Source of the DNA: JAAFIP01 sp043778205
GTDB taxonomy: Bacteria; Pseudomonadota; Gammaproteobacteria; Burkholderiales; Burkholderiaceae_C
NCBI GenBank assembly: GCA_043778205.1
Contig: JAYWGO010000091.1
Location: 1 to 64,000, forward strand
Direction of reading: 5' to 3'
DNA: 64,000 nt
This document shows, one piece after another, positions 63,126 through 64,000 of this stretch (positions within the stretch are counted from its first letter, which is position 1; the number at the start of each line of letters is the position of its first letter). Under the pieces are notes generated by a model. That model saw only the letters and a program-made list of their open reading frames with translations, searched no databases and was not told the origin of the DNA. The translations under genes were made by a program, and so were the position numbers.

Positions 63126-64000
63126 CTAGCGCCCGCCATCCCCCACCAGCGCATACGGTGCCCAGTAAGCCGGGTGGCTGTAACCTGGGTGGTTCATGAC
63201 TTTGAGCATGGCTTGGCGCAGGCTTTCGGCTTTGGGGGCTTGGGGGTTGCGGGTGTAGTGGGCCAAGGTGGCGGTGGTTAGCATGGTGGCTGACTCGGTC
63301 TCTACCGACCAGTGGGTAACCAGCAAACTGCGGCTGCCTGCGTAGAAGAAGCCGCGTGCCAAGCCGCTTAAGGCCTCTTCACCTTTGCCATCAGCGGCTG
63401 CCGTGTTGCAGGCGGACAGTACCACCCAGTCGGCATTGAGTTTTAAAGTGAGGACATCTTCTAGGGTGAGCAGCGGCGCTAAAGGGCCTGCGTTTTGCAA
63501 GCCCTTGTTTTGCAAGCCCTTGTTTTGCGCGGCCACTGAGAGGGCCAAAGCAGGCTGGGTCAAGTTAGGCAGGTCGCCGGCCATCAGGCCGTGGGTGGCA
63601 AAGGCCACCACGCGTTTGCGCGCCAAGAGGCCACTGCGGCTGGCGGCCAACACGCTCTCACGCGTGGCTTGTGCGCCCACGATGACGCTGGATGCCTGGT
63701 TGGCCGACAAGATTTTGGCCATGGCTTGAAGCTCGTCGCGCGTATCGGGCAAGGCGGGCATATCGCCGTAGCGAACCGATGCCTGCAGCGGCGCTGCGGC
63801 TGCGGTGTCGGCATCACTGAGGTTTTTGCCGCGCACCAGCGCCAAACTGCGTGTGGGCGCGGCGGCCTGTTTGGCTGCGGCCTGCGCTGAAAAAACCGGG
63901 TCGCCCCAGCCTATAAACGGCTCGCTGGCGGGGCGCGCTTTGGCAATGCCTTTGATAGACAGCCAGGCCGACAAACTGGGCACTTGGGTAATGGCGGTTT
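63126..64000 (-). CDS. CHAT-domain protein, C-terminal part
   Basis: A caspase-like CHAT peptidase domain; the frame is open to the window edge, so the N-terminus (usually TPR repeats in this family) lies outside. The catalytic His is in VVAFATHGLMAGD and the Cys in DWVVLSACNTAAADG, with the usual GEEALSGLARGFFYAGSRSLLVTHW downstream (read as two halves). A short QNKGLQNKGLQNAG stretch is encoded by 15-bp tandem repeats at about 63493-63530. GC-rich like the backbone, so it marks the right flank of the island. CHAT proteins act in cell-death, signalling or surface-protein processing; no partner is visible here. Confidence 0.88.
   Translation of the reverse strand, partial: TAITQVPSLSAWLSIKGIAKARPASEPFIGWGDPVFSAQAAAKQAAAPTRSLALVRGKNLSDADTAAAAPLQASVRYGDMPALPDTRDELQAMAKILSANQASSVIVGAQATRESVLAASRSGLLARKRVVAFATHGLMAGDLPNLTQPALALSVAAQNKGLQNKGLQNAGPLAPLLTLEDVLTLKLNADWVVLSACNTAAADGKGEEALSGLARGFFYAGSRSLLVTHWSVETESATMLTTATLAHYTRNPQAPKAESLRQAMLKVMNHPGYSHPAYWAPYALVGDGGR
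63493..63530 (-). repeat. 15-bp tandem repeat in the CHAT gene
   Basis: The unit TTTTGCAAGCCCTTG occurs twice plus a partial third, encoding repeated QNKGL. It lies in a loop between the His and Cys motifs and keeps the frame (multiples of 15), so it may vary in length by slippage without breaking the protein. Confidence 0.75.

Overview
The window looks like chromosome from a betaproteobacterium of the Burkholderiales, most likely Comamonadaceae. This is inferred from gene content (fused indolepyruvate:ferredoxin oxidoreductase, alr next to lplT, a Chp-type pilus chemotaxis cluster, a full pel operon, a STAS-MlaE/MlaF/MlaD operon) and from GC-rich codon use. A dispersed repeat of about 50 bp, with two adjacent small hairpins, is scattered through the backbone. 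No rRNA, tRNA or CRISPR array was seen.

Layout. (1) 1-12.4 kb, housekeeping backbone: D-Ala-D-Ala carboxypeptidase, alpha/beta hydrolase, a 52-aa membrane protein divergent from mltA, a lysozyme-inhibitor-like lipoprotein, indolepyruvate oxidoreductase, a GST, alanine racemase, LplT and a DMT exporter. (2) 12.4-20.0 kb, minus strand: type IV pilus chemosensory cluster (two receiver proteins, CheW, PilJ-like MCP, CheA hybrid), followed by a plus-strand glutathione peroxidase. (3) 20.9-34.6 kb, minus strand: complete pelABCDEFG operon for the cationic exopolysaccharide Pel. (4) 34.7-38.5 kb, minus strand: a four-gene Mla/MCE lipid-transport operon. (5) About 39.2-63.0 kb: an AT-richer accessory island. 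Its left edge is an IS4-type transposase remnant that replaces the start of an M28 peptidase gene. Its right edge is a decayed spermidine synthase. (6) 63.1-64 kb: backbone again, the C-terminal part of a CHAT-domain protein.

The island is the most notable part. It carries a nearly complete type IV secretion system on the minus strand, in the order virB2-B3-B4-virD4-B7-B8-B9-two unknown exported proteins-B6-B10-B11-B1. There is a coupling protein but no relaxase or other DNA-processing gene, and the VirB7-like lipoprotein carries an N0/TcpQ-like domain, as in the Xanthomonas-type protein-secreting T4SS. It is flanked by three non-housekeeping genes that look like effectors: a 340-aa protein with a Cys-His-Asp triad, reminiscent of the AvrPphE/HopX/XopE transglutaminase-like effectors; an 838-aa protein with four 17-aa repeats, each containing S-P-V-R, ahead of a probable GT-B glycosyltransferase core; and an unrecognised 1052-aa protein. 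Together these suggest a protein-delivering T4SS with its own cargo. The two SP/R-rich N-termini suggest that the target may be eukaryotic.

The backbone repeat is a second notable point. Two same-orientation copies encode the n-region of lipoprotein signal peptides (the 3915 lipoprotein and PelC). One reverse copy encodes the start of an MCE-operon lipoprotein, one reverse copy lies in frame inside PelA, and one supplies a stop codon.
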